Part shown: positions 8,398 through 14,417 of the stretch, piece by piece
How the letters are laid out: every line of letters begins with the position of its first letter
Numbering within the stretch: the stretch's first letter is position 1
From: CBDUQI01 sp965369325
GTDB taxonomy: Bacteria; Pseudomonadota; Gammaproteobacteria; Steroidobacterales; JBCBZW01
Length of the DNA stretch: 18,160 nt
Assembly (NCBI GenBank): GCA_965369325.1
Contig: CBDUQI010000114.1
Span: 1-18,160 of the forward strand
Reading direction: 5' to 3'
Made by a program: the position numbers and the translations under genes
The notes under the pieces: model-generated
What the model was told of the DNA's origin: nothing
Database searches by the model: none
The model's input: only the letters and a program-made list of their open reading frames with translations

Positions 8398-8423
8398 GTG
8401 ATTTGGCTGCCCAGCCAAATCAC
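8398..8423. repeat. Perfect 12-bp inverted repeat GTGATTTGGCTG/CAGCCAAATCAC
   Basis: The arms at 8398-8409 and 8412-8423 are separated by only CC, so the element is almost a continuous palindrome. As RNA it would form an 11-bp stem with a GCCC-type tetraloop. As DNA it has the symmetry of a dimeric repressor operator. No U-run follows on either strand. Confidence 0.5.
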
Positions 8424-8770
8424 GTCAAAACCAGTGTGCCGTCGGTGCTTCGCGCTGTCTCCCCGTCACCCTGCGACGACATGACAGAACGATTAAGCAG
8501 GAGCACTAATCGGTACTCCACCAATTCCTCTCAACCCGTATCGCCGAGCTGGTTGGAGCTGGCCGCATCGTGATGGCGACGCACCGGTCGGATGGTGTGC
8601 GCTGAGCGCAACAATCCGTCCAAAAAAGCAAGGCAAAAGACACCTGCCGCGTTGACCTTCAGCAGATTTTGAAAGGCGCATTTCGCGACCCCCAAAACCT
8701 GTTGGTGGCGGCAGCACTTACTCAGTGCTGCACGCATGCTTTATTAAGCTAACTTCCCGGTAGTCTATCG
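8424..8770. other. Intergenic stretch without a recognisable gene
   Basis: No reading frame here has a credible start, ribosome site or protein family. Two further small hairpins are visible: CGATTA/TAATCG (8490-8495 and 8507-8512) and GCAGCACT/AGTGCTGC (8711-8718 and 8724-8731). A frame on the plus strand (about 8600-8750) reads VDLQQILKGAFRDPQNLLVAAAL without a usable start codon and may be chance or a gene remnant. Confidence 0.4.
8711..8731 (+). terminator. 8-bp hairpin upstream of the response-regulator promoter
   Basis: GCAGCACT and AGTGCTGC flank a five-base loop. ACGCATGCTTTATTAAG follows on the plus strand, a short A/T-rich tract. It may insulate the regulator promoter from upstream transcription. 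No gene on the plus strand ends nearby. Confidence 0.3.
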
Positions 8771-8775
8771 GGCAT

Positions 8776-8813
8776 TTGTGTCCGAGTTGTGTCCGCAAAA
8801 ATAGTTTCATAAT
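8776..8813 (+). promoter_or_regulatory. Direct-repeat promoter of the two-component operon
   Basis: TTGTGTCCG occurs twice, at 8776-8784 and 8787-8795, exactly 11 bases apart. CATAAT, a good -10 element (five of six), begins at 8808, 12 bases beyond the second repeat. OmpR/PhoB-type regulators bind tandem half-sites with this one-turn spacing, often replacing the -35 region. The gene downstream encodes such a regulator, so autoregulation is a reasonable inference. Confidence 0.45.
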
Positions 8814-8855
8814 CGCCATGCAAGAAGGTCTCAGCTGCGGTAGGATTCAAGGTGC

Positions 8856-9578
8856 ATGATAGATAATAAAAGTACGCACACTATCCTGCTCGTCGAGGAC
8901 GAGCCCAGAATCCGGCGCGAACTGTCCCACCTGCTGACCGGCGCGGGCTTCCGTGTGCGCGAAGCAAACTCCGTACGAAGTGCATGCGAAGCGCTGGAGC
9001 CACCATGCGACATGATGCTGCTGGACCTCGGACTGCCCGATGGCGACGGACTGGAGCTATGCCGCACGTTGCGCAGTCGTGGCAACGAGATGTCGATCAT
9101 CATCATCACGGCGCGTGATGCGCCTCAGCAACGGGTGCTGGGACTGGACCTGGGCGCCGACGATTACCTGGTCAAGCCGTTTCACCCGCCTGAACTGCTG
9201 GCACGCGTACGCTCGGTGCTGCGCCGGGCGAACCGCGAAGTCAGTGCAGGCCGTGTGACCCACGGCCCGCTGTGGGCTGACCCCGATTCACGCACTGCTG
9301 GCTGCCGTGACGAGAAGCTTGAGCTGAAGCCACGTGAGTTCGATCTGCTGCTGTTTCTGTTGCAACACACCGAACGCACCTGGACGCGCGATCAGCTACT
9401 CAATCGCATCTGGGGCATGGGCTTTGAAGGCAGCGGCCGCACCGTGGACCTGCACATCCGGCGCCTGCGAACCAAGGTGGAGGACGATCCCAGCGATCCG
9501 CACTGGATACAAACCGTCTGGGGTGTGGGCTATCGCATGGGAGCAAGCCCCGAGCACAACGACTCGCAAGAGCACTAG
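8856..9578 (+). CDS. OmpR/PhoB-family response regulator
   Basis: DNA-binding response regulator of 240 residues. The receiver domain (about 8-122) has the acidic pair Glu14/Asp15, phospho-acceptor Asp57 in LLDLGLPDGDG, Thr85 in IIIITARDAP and Lys107 in DDYLVKPF, so it should be phosphorylatable. The winged-helix output domain (about 137-232) shows KLELKPREFDLLLFLLQ, TRDQLLNRIWG, GRTVDLHIRRLRTKVEDDP and IQTVWGVGYRM. TAGGA ten bases before the ATG is a possible ribosome site. The kinase gene begins 17 bases downstream, and the pair is clearly one operon. Target genes are not evident here apart from probable autoregulation. Confidence 0.95.
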   Translation: MIDNKSTHTILLVEDEPRIRRELSHLLTGAGFRVREANSVRSACEALEPPCDMMLLDLGLPDGDGLELCRTLRSRGNEMSIIIITARDAPQQRVLGLDLGADDYLVKPFHPPELLARVRSVLRRANREVSAGRVTHGPLWADPDSRTAGCRDEKLELKPREFDLLLFLLQHTERTWTRDQLLNRIWGMGFEGSGRTVDLHIRRLRTKVEDDPSDPHWIQTVWGVGYRMGASPEHNDSQEH

Positions 9579-9595
9579 GTCGGCTGGCCCGTAGT

Positions 9596-10885
9596 ATGAG
9601 CACGCGAGAAACTTCCGTTCCTATCCCGGCCGTCACCGAGGCTACACCCATCCTCGACGCGCGCCCACCGCCGGACGATGGCACCGGCGATGCGCGACGG
9701 CCCTTTTTCCGACGGCTGAGTTTTCGTCTTGCGGTGTTGCTGTTTCTGGGTTTTTTTGTGGTGGACATCATTTCGGTGCCCGTCTGGGACTGGCTAATTA
9801 CCGAATCTTCACAAGAGCTGTACGACCCCGAGGCGCTGCGCGCCTATGCCGACCAGTTGGAGAACGATCCGGAGAACGCGCAGGACCCGCTGGTAATCTC
9901 CGATTACGATGACTACTTGTACGTCTACGGCGGCACCATTGTCTACAACCTGCTGATGTCGCTGCTGCTGGCCTTTGCCATTTCGGTGCTGGCCACCCGG
10001 CGCATTAAGCGCCTGGCGCGCGAGGCCGCTCAACCCTTAAATTCCGTCTCCGACCTGCCCGGCCCATTTACCGCGAAGGGCGATGATGAGATCGCCCAGC
10101 TGGCGGACAACATGAACCGGATGCGCGGGCGCACTGCAAGACTGCTGGCAAAGCTGAACGAGCGGGATCGCCTGCGGATTGACTGGGTGGGCGATGTATC
10201 ACATGACCTGCGCACACCGCTGACCGCGCTGGCCGTCTCCGTTGAACGCTGCACTACCCTGCTCGATGATATCCCTGATAGCCCTCAACGCGAGGATATG
10301 CAGCGCATGTTGAGCGCTGCGCAACTAGATACACGCCGGGTGCTTGATCTGGCCGAAGATCTGCTGGAAATCGCGCGCCTGGAGGCGGGTCAGGCACTGA
10401 TGACCGAGCCAGTACCTCCGGGCCAGCTGCTACGCGAAGCGGTAGAAGGGCTGTTGCCCATCGCCGAAGACCGCGGGATCGCACTCACACTGGACTACTC
10501 CCCAGGCCTGCCGGAATTAAACGCCGATGGCCGGCGCCTGATCCGGGCAATAGTTAACCTGATTATTAACTCGCTGCAGCACGCAGCCAGCCAGGTGCAC
10601 GTGAGCGCGTGCGCGTGCGAAGAAAGCAACACGTTGGAAATTGTGGTTGAAGACGACGGCCATGGCCTGCCCGAAACCGATGGCAAAGTGGTGCTGTCCC
10701 GGCTAGGGCGGGACGCCGGTCGGCGCGACTCCACCGGCATTGGCCTGGAAGTCGCGCAGCGCATTATCGATGCACACCTGGGCACGATGTCCGGCCACAA
10801 CAAATCCGACGGCGGGGCTAGCGTCTCCATCCGGCTGCCGGCCTGCGAAGGCCATGACGATGAGGACGGCCTGGAGGCGGAGTAG
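9596..10885 (+). CDS. Membrane sensor histidine kinase with short acidic periplasmic domain
   Basis: Sensor kinase of 429 residues, partner of the regulator just upstream. After a 35-residue proline-rich cytoplasmic tail come TM1 (about 43-63), a periplasmic loop of about 49 residues, TM2 (about 114-133) and a HAMP linker (about 134-186). The HisKA domain has the phospho-acceptor His203 in DVSHDLRTPLTAL. The ATPase domain has the N-box NLIINSLQHA (321-330), G1 DDGHGLP (353-359) and G2 STGIGLEVA (379-387), so it looks active. The periplasmic loop has 13 Asp/Glu against one Arg, including DYDDY. The signal is unknown. The C-terminus is also acidic. Confidence 0.93.
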   Translation: MSTRETSVPIPAVTEATPILDARPPPDDGTGDARRPFFRRLSFRLAVLLFLGFFVVDIISVPVWDWLITESSQELYDPEALRAYADQLENDPENAQDPLVISDYDDYLYVYGGTIVYNLLMSLLLAFAISVLATRRIKRLAREAAQPLNSVSDLPGPFTAKGDDEIAQLADNMNRMRGRTARLLAKLNERDRLRIDWVGDVSHDLRTPLTALAVSVERCTTLLDDIPDSPQREDMQRMLSAAQLDTRRVLDLAEDLLEIARLEAGQALMTEPVPPGQLLREAVEGLLPIAEDRGIALTLDYSPGLPELNADGRRLIRAIVNLIINSLQHAASQVHVSACACEESNTLEIVVEDDGHGLPETDGKVVLSRLGRDAGRRDSTGIGLEVAQRIIDAHLGTMSGHNKSDGGASVSIRLPACEGHDDEDGLEAE

Positions 10886-10890
10886 AGCTA

Positions 10891-10921
10891 GCCCTCCGCC
10901 CGCACCCGGGCGCGGTAGGGC
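10891..10921 (+). terminator. Hairpin 5 bases after the kinase stop
   Basis: CGCCCG (10897-10902) pairs with CGGGCG (10907-10912) around CACC. Outer arms GCCCT (10891-10895) and AGGGC (10917-10921) extend the stem past a bulge. Its place directly after the operon fits a terminator, but no U-tract follows. Confidence 0.4.
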
Positions 10922-11132
10922 ACAACGCCACAAGCGCATCCACCCTCGCAATCCACGACCCGCATCCGATCTCCCTTGCCTATGATCTGGACCATGATTC
11001 CGGCCACGCACGGCCCTGCAGCGGACCTGAATAACTGGCCGCGAGCCGGCCCTCAGCGTACCATGCACGTCTGATATGGGGCTGCTCGCCGCGCGATCAG
11101 CACACACTGGACAGTTACTGGAATTTATCTAC

Positions 11133-11432
11133 ATGAGCATCGATAACGCGTGGAACATCGTCATCAGCACACCCATCGGCGAGCGCAAGGGTGTCCTTAC
11201 CTTAAAGTCCGACGGAGATGCCCTCAGTGGCAACCTTGCCAGCCCTGAGGAAGGCTCGCAGGACATCCGCAGCGGTAAGGTCAGCGGCGATCAGCTGAGC
11301 TGGGAGCTGGATGTCGACAAACCCATGCCGATGACGCTGAGCTTCAGCGCCAAAATTGATGGCGACAATATCAGCGGCGATGTTGGCCTGGGCATGTTCG
11401 GCTCAGCACCTTTTACCGGCAGCGCGGCCTGA
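11133..11432 (+). CDS. Small conserved beta-rich protein of unknown function (99 aa)
   Basis: The product begins MSIDNAWNIVISTPIGERKG and alternates short strands with Gly/Asp turns: GVLTLKSDGDALSGNL, GKVSGDQLSWELDV, MPMTLSFSAKIDGDNISGDV, and a final FGSAPFTGSAA. This pattern is familiar from small uncharacterised beta-barrel-like proteins in proteobacteria and actinobacteria. I cannot assign a function. The frame is open from 11076, but the ATG at 11133 matches the start of the recognisable domain. A weak GGA lies about 10 bases before it. There is no signal peptide, so it is probably cytoplasmic. It is 247 bases beyond the kinase gene and probably has its own transcript. Confidence 0.7.
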   Translation: MSIDNAWNIVISTPIGERKGVLTLKSDGDALSGNLASPEEGSQDIRSGKVSGDQLSWELDVDKPMPMTLSFSAKIDGDNISGDVGLGMFGSAPFTGSAA

Positions 11433-11467
11433 GACTACTCCCACACCACCGCCCATCGGCCTGAAAA

Positions 11468-11485
11468 CGGGCGCATCCGCGCCCG
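11468..11485 (+). terminator. GC-rich 7-bp hairpin after the 99-aa gene
   Basis: CGGGCGC and GCGCCCG (11468-11474 and 11479-11485) enclose a four-base loop, 36 bases past the stop. There is no U-run, so termination here is only likely by position. Confidence 0.35.
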
Positions 11486-11575
11486 AGGTGCATGCATCCT
11501 CTGCCAGCTACGCTGGCTACCTCCATCGCTGTACTTTACATATTCTTTGAAACCTGCCGCCCGCACTGAGTTGTC

Positions 11576-11581
11576 TATACT
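11576..11581 (+). promoter_or_regulatory. Possible -10 element TATACT before the FG-GAP gene
   Basis: TATACT matches the sigma-70 -10 consensus in five of six bases, but no good -35 stands 16-18 bases upstream. Transcription would start near 11588, the first base of the annotated ATG. That implies either a leaderless message or a start codon further downstream. Confidence 0.25.
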
Positions 11582-11587
11582 CAAGGT

Positions 11588-13363
11588 ATGCGGTCAGCGA
11601 CAAACAGGACGTTTGTACGTAGCACCGTGCACCCGCTTGCGGGCCGCGGCACGGTGCCTTCGTGCGGGCTGTCCCCTGCAACCTCCTGTGTTGCTGCGCA
11701 CCTGATGTTGCTGGCATTCGTAAGCCTCGTGGCCGATGCCGCTACCCCAGGATTCAGCGATCAAACACAGGCAGCCGGCCTGAGCTTCACGCCGGCCATC
11801 GCCACCGACACCAGCGGATGGGATATGCGTGGCGGCGGCACCGTGGGCGACTTCAACGCGGACGGCTGGCCAGACCTGTACGTGATCGGTGGCGGCCTGA
11901 GCGGTGATGCGTTATTTATCAACAACACCGATGGCACCTTCTCCAATCAAGCCACGGCCTGGGGGCTGAGCGACATGCATCGCGGCGGCGGCGCCACCAC
12001 CGGCGACTTTAACAACGACGGCTGGCCCGACCTCTACGTGACCAGCCAGGGCAGTCTCGGCGGCCCGCCCAGCCCGGGCGCGCACCGCTTGTATCGCAAC
12101 AATGGTGACGGCACCTTTACCGACGTCGCGGCCAGTGCCGGCGTCGACACCACCGCCAACTGGCCCGACGGTTATGGCCCGGTGTTTGGCGATTACGACC
12201 TGGATGGCGATCTGGATTTGTGGGTGGCTGGATGGCATTTCGGGTTTCTGCCGGAAGTGCCCCGTAGCCGCCTGTTCGCCAACAACGGTGATGGCACGTT
12301 CTCGGATGCCACTGCCAGCGCTGGCGTAGAGTTGACCAACTTAATTCCGATCGGCGCATTTTGCGGCGCATTTGCCGATATGAATGCAGACCGCTATCCG
12401 GAGCTGCTGATTGTGGGGGACGCCGGCACCTCGCTGTACTACATCAATAACGGCGACGGCAGTTTTACCGCACAGGAGATATTCATCCCCGATCGGCCGC
12501 TCAATGCAATGGGGACGGCCATCGCCGACTTCGACCGTAACGGCTACCCCGACTGGTACATCTCCGCCGCCTTCCCCGCCTTTCGTGACTCCGGCCCGCC
12601 GGGTAACCGCGTGTATATGAACGCCGGCAATCACGTATTCAATGCGCTGCCGCAAAGCGCCGGGGCCAATGACACTGGCTGGTCCTGGGGGGCGGCGGCG
12701 CGCGATTTCGATCACGATGGTTTTATCGACCTGGTGATCACCAACGGCTGGCTCACGGACGACCCGGTCACCGGTGAGGTGTGGACCAACGAGCCGACCT
12801 ATCTTCTGAGGAACAACGGTGACAGCACCTTTAGCGATGTCGCCGCCAGCTACGGGTTCGCGCACACCGGGCAGGGCCGCGGGTTGACCGAATTCGACTA
12901 CGATCATGACGGCGACATGGACGTAGTGATTTACAGCTTCAACGAGCCACTGGTGCTTATGCGCAATGATCTGCAGGGGCCTGATGCCAATTGGCTGACG
13001 ATAAAGCTCGATACGCAGTTACGGCCTGATCTGGCGCCTGACGGGCAGGGCAGCTGGTTGCACGTGAGCAGCGCGGGGCAGACCTATTCGCAACAGATCG
13101 TCGGCGCCAACAGCTTTCTCGGCCGGGGCGAGCTGATTGGGCATTTTGGATTTGGCAGCGCAAACATGGTCGATCAGCTGGCGATTGAATGGAATGATGG
13201 CTCACACACGCGACTGCGCCACCTGAGCGTTAATCAGCGCCTCACCGTGGTGGCCCCAGCGCCCTCTGCGCTTAGTCCTGTGTTCTCACCGCCACCCATT
13301 GATCAGGTACGCGTACCCGGTTCCGGCGTGCGCGCCCCTGCCCAACGGCAGCGACCGCCCTAA
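11588..13363 (+). CDS. Exported FG-GAP/VCBS repeat protein with ASPIC/UnbV domain
   Basis: Secreted or surface protein of up to 591 residues, related to bacterial CRTAC1-like proteins. At least seven FG-GAP/VCBS-type calcium-binding repeats can be read from about residue 84 to 465: GDFNADGWPDLYV, GDFNNDGWPDLYV, GDYDLDGDLDLWV, ADMNADRYPELLI, ADFDRNGYPDWYI, RDFDHDGFIDLVI and FDYDHDGDMDVVI. They predict an integrin-like beta-propeller. An ASPIC/UnbV domain follows (about 470-554; GANSFLGRGELIGHFGFG, DQLAIEWNDGS), then a Pro-rich tail of 37 residues. The hydrophobic export segment (39-49, before DAATPGF) lies unusually far from the ATG, so the true start may be downstream. The ligand or partner is unknown. 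Confidence 0.85.
   Translation: MRSATNRTFVRSTVHPLAGRGTVPSCGLSPATSCVAAHLMLLAFVSLVADAATPGFSDQTQAAGLSFTPAIATDTSGWDMRGGGTVGDFNADGWPDLYVIGGGLSGDALFINNTDGTFSNQATAWGLSDMHRGGGATTGDFNNDGWPDLYVTSQGSLGGPPSPGAHRLYRNNGDGTFTDVAASAGVDTTANWPDGYGPVFGDYDLDGDLDLWVAGWHFGFLPEVPRSRLFANNGDGTFSDATASAGVELTNLIPIGAFCGAFADMNADRYPELLIVGDAGTSLYYINNGDGSFTAQEIFIPDRPLNAMGTAIADFDRNGYPDWYISAAFPAFRDSGPPGNRVYMNAGNHVFNALPQSAGANDTGWSWGAAARDFDHDGFIDLVITNGWLTDDPVTGEVWTNEPTYLLRNNGDSTFSDVAASYGFAHTGQGRGLTEFDYDHDGDMDVVIYSFNEPLVLMRNDLQGPDANWLTIKLDTQLRPDLAPDGQGSWLHVSSAGQTYSQQIVGANSFLGRGELIGHFGFGSANMVDQLAIEWNDGSHTRLRHLSVNQRLTVVAPAPSALSPVFSPPPIDQVRVPGSGVRAPAQRQRPP
11622..11657 (+). repeat. Nested hairpin in the first codons of the FG-GAP gene
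   Basis: GCACCGTGC (11622-11630) pairs with GCACGGTGC (11649-11657). Inside, CCCGC (11632-11636) pairs with GCGGG (11639-11643). Such strong structure inside the first 25 codons would hinder translation from 11588. It suits a leader or regulatory element better. Confidence 0.45.
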
Positions 13364-13411
13364 CCGCCGAACCCTGCCAGCGATGTGTGATCACCTGCGC
13401 AGTAAGGTGGA

Positions 13412-14272
13412 CTACGGCGCCGGGTGATCGTGGGAAAGCTCTCGCGTTTCGCCGGGGTCGGTAAACAGATCACCGCCCGCCTGCGCGCGCCACTGATCGC
13501 CTTTGCCGAGCGCCTCCGCCGGCACATGCACTCCGATCGTCTGCTCGGCACGCACCCGCTCAGCCATAATTTTCTTGCCTTTGTCGGTACCAAAAAACCA
13601 GTACGGCGGGAACGCCGCATCGGCGGTACGGGCATCAAAGAACTCTTGCAGGCGCGCAAACTCAGTATCGCTGACGGTGGCATCGCCCATGTGAATAACG
13701 GTGGTTTGATCCTGCAGCGTCACCCGGAACACTAAGTTGCGTACCTTGGCCATTTGCGCGCCACCCGAATGCGGGATCGCCGCCACGTCAATCTGCAGCT
13801 CACCCAGCGTCACAGACACCGGCGGCTCGCCCGGCAGAATGTCAAAGATCACCAGTTGCTCAAGCAACGCACTGTCCTGCTCGGTGGCTACTTCTGCCAG
13901 CGCCTCAGCCACCTGATGCGATCCAAACACCGGCACCTGCGGATGGCGGCGCAGAAAGTCCAACGCGGGTTCGGGGGAGAAATGGTCGCCATGCACATGC
14001 GAGACAAACAGCGCATCTATCCCATCAAACGGCTCGGTGCCCGCCATCAAGGGCCGAGTGATGTCCTCAGGCACTAGCACGTAGGTGTTGAAGCCGTTGC
14101 TGTAGAACGCGTCGAAGAGCACCTTGGTGGGCCCGGCGCTGATCAACAGGCCTTCGTTGCCCAAATAGCGCACCGAGGGGGATTCCTCATGCGCAGACAG
14201 CAAGGGCCCGCTCAAGCACAGCAGCGGGGCCAGCAGGCAGTTCCTCATTGCTCGGTTCCAGTTGAAGCTCAT
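13412..14272 (-). CDS. Exported metallo-beta-lactamase-fold hydrolase
   Basis: Periplasmic or secreted metal-dependent hydrolase of 286 residues. The signal sequence core LLAPLLCLSGPLLSA (about 13-27) precedes HEESPSVRYLGNEGLLIS. Metal ligands of the family are visible: His92, His94, Asp96 and His97 in SHVHGDHF, His168 in IPHSGG, Asp197 in IHMGDA and His249 in GVHVPAE, which implies a two-metal site. The overall pattern is closest to UlaG/ComEC-like or uncharacterised MBL hydrolases, and no substrate can be named. The ATG at 14272 has GGGAC nearby. The internal ATG at 14248 would give a more classical signal peptide and is an equal alternative. It converges on the FG-GAP gene, with 48 bases between them. 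Confidence 0.85.
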   Translation of the reverse strand: MSFNWNRAMRNCLLAPLLCLSGPLLSAHEESPSVRYLGNEGLLISAGPTKVLFDAFYSNGFNTYVLVPEDITRPLMAGTEPFDGIDALFVSHVHGDHFSPEPALDFLRRHPQVPVFGSHQVAEALAEVATEQDSALLEQLVIFDILPGEPPVSVTLGELQIDVAAIPHSGGAQMAKVRNLVFRVTLQDQTTVIHMGDATVSDTEFARLQEFFDARTADAAFPPYWFFGTDKGKKIMAERVRAEQTIGVHVPAEALGKGDQWRAQAGGDLFTDPGETRELSHDHPAP

Positions 14273-14329
14273 ACTCTGTCCCGCCTCGTCAGTATAAAGG
14301 CCTCAGGCAAGTGCAAGGCAAGCGGGAAC

Positions 14330-14372
14330 GGCCAAAAAGTGGGGTGTACGCCGTACATGAGCACTTTTGGCC
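14330..14372. repeat. Long interrupted palindrome between the antiporter and hydrolase genes
   Basis: GGCCAAAAAGTG (14330-14341) pairs with CACTTTTGGCC (14362-14372) with one bulged A. Inside, TGTAC (14345-14349) and GTACA (14353-14357) form a second stem around GCC. It lies 45 bases past the antiporter stop. Transcribed from the minus strand it has CTTTTTGG in the distal arm but no U-run after the stem. It may be a terminator or a cruciform/operator. Confidence 0.45.
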
Positions 14373-14417
14373 ATTGCCAACGCAGCATTGTGCCGGCGAG
14401 GCTTTTTCAGTAGGCCA

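Noticed and set aside
8313..8573. 86-codon plus-strand frame in the long intergenic gap
   Set aside because: Its start lies inside the hairpin at 8313-8348, its composition is random-like, and it ends without any family signature.
8531..8737. 68-codon minus-strand frame in the same gap
   Set aside because: No ribosome site, Cys/His/Arg-rich without a pattern, and its start overlaps the 8711-8731 hairpin.
10703..11107. 134-codon frame on the minus strand after the kinase gene
   Set aside because: It overlaps the conserved kinase ATPase domain antisense, is Arg/Gly-rich with no recognisable motif, and has no ribosome site.
12341..12907. 188-codon minus-strand frame opposite the FG-GAP repeats
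   Set aside because: Its internal periodicity mirrors the Asp/Gly repeats of the sense gene, so it is a shadow rather than an overlapping gene.
11900..12950. Regular repeats as a possible CRISPR or DNA repeat array
   Set aside because: The repetition is at protein level (FG-GAP motifs of variable spacing and sequence), not identical DNA repeats with spacers.
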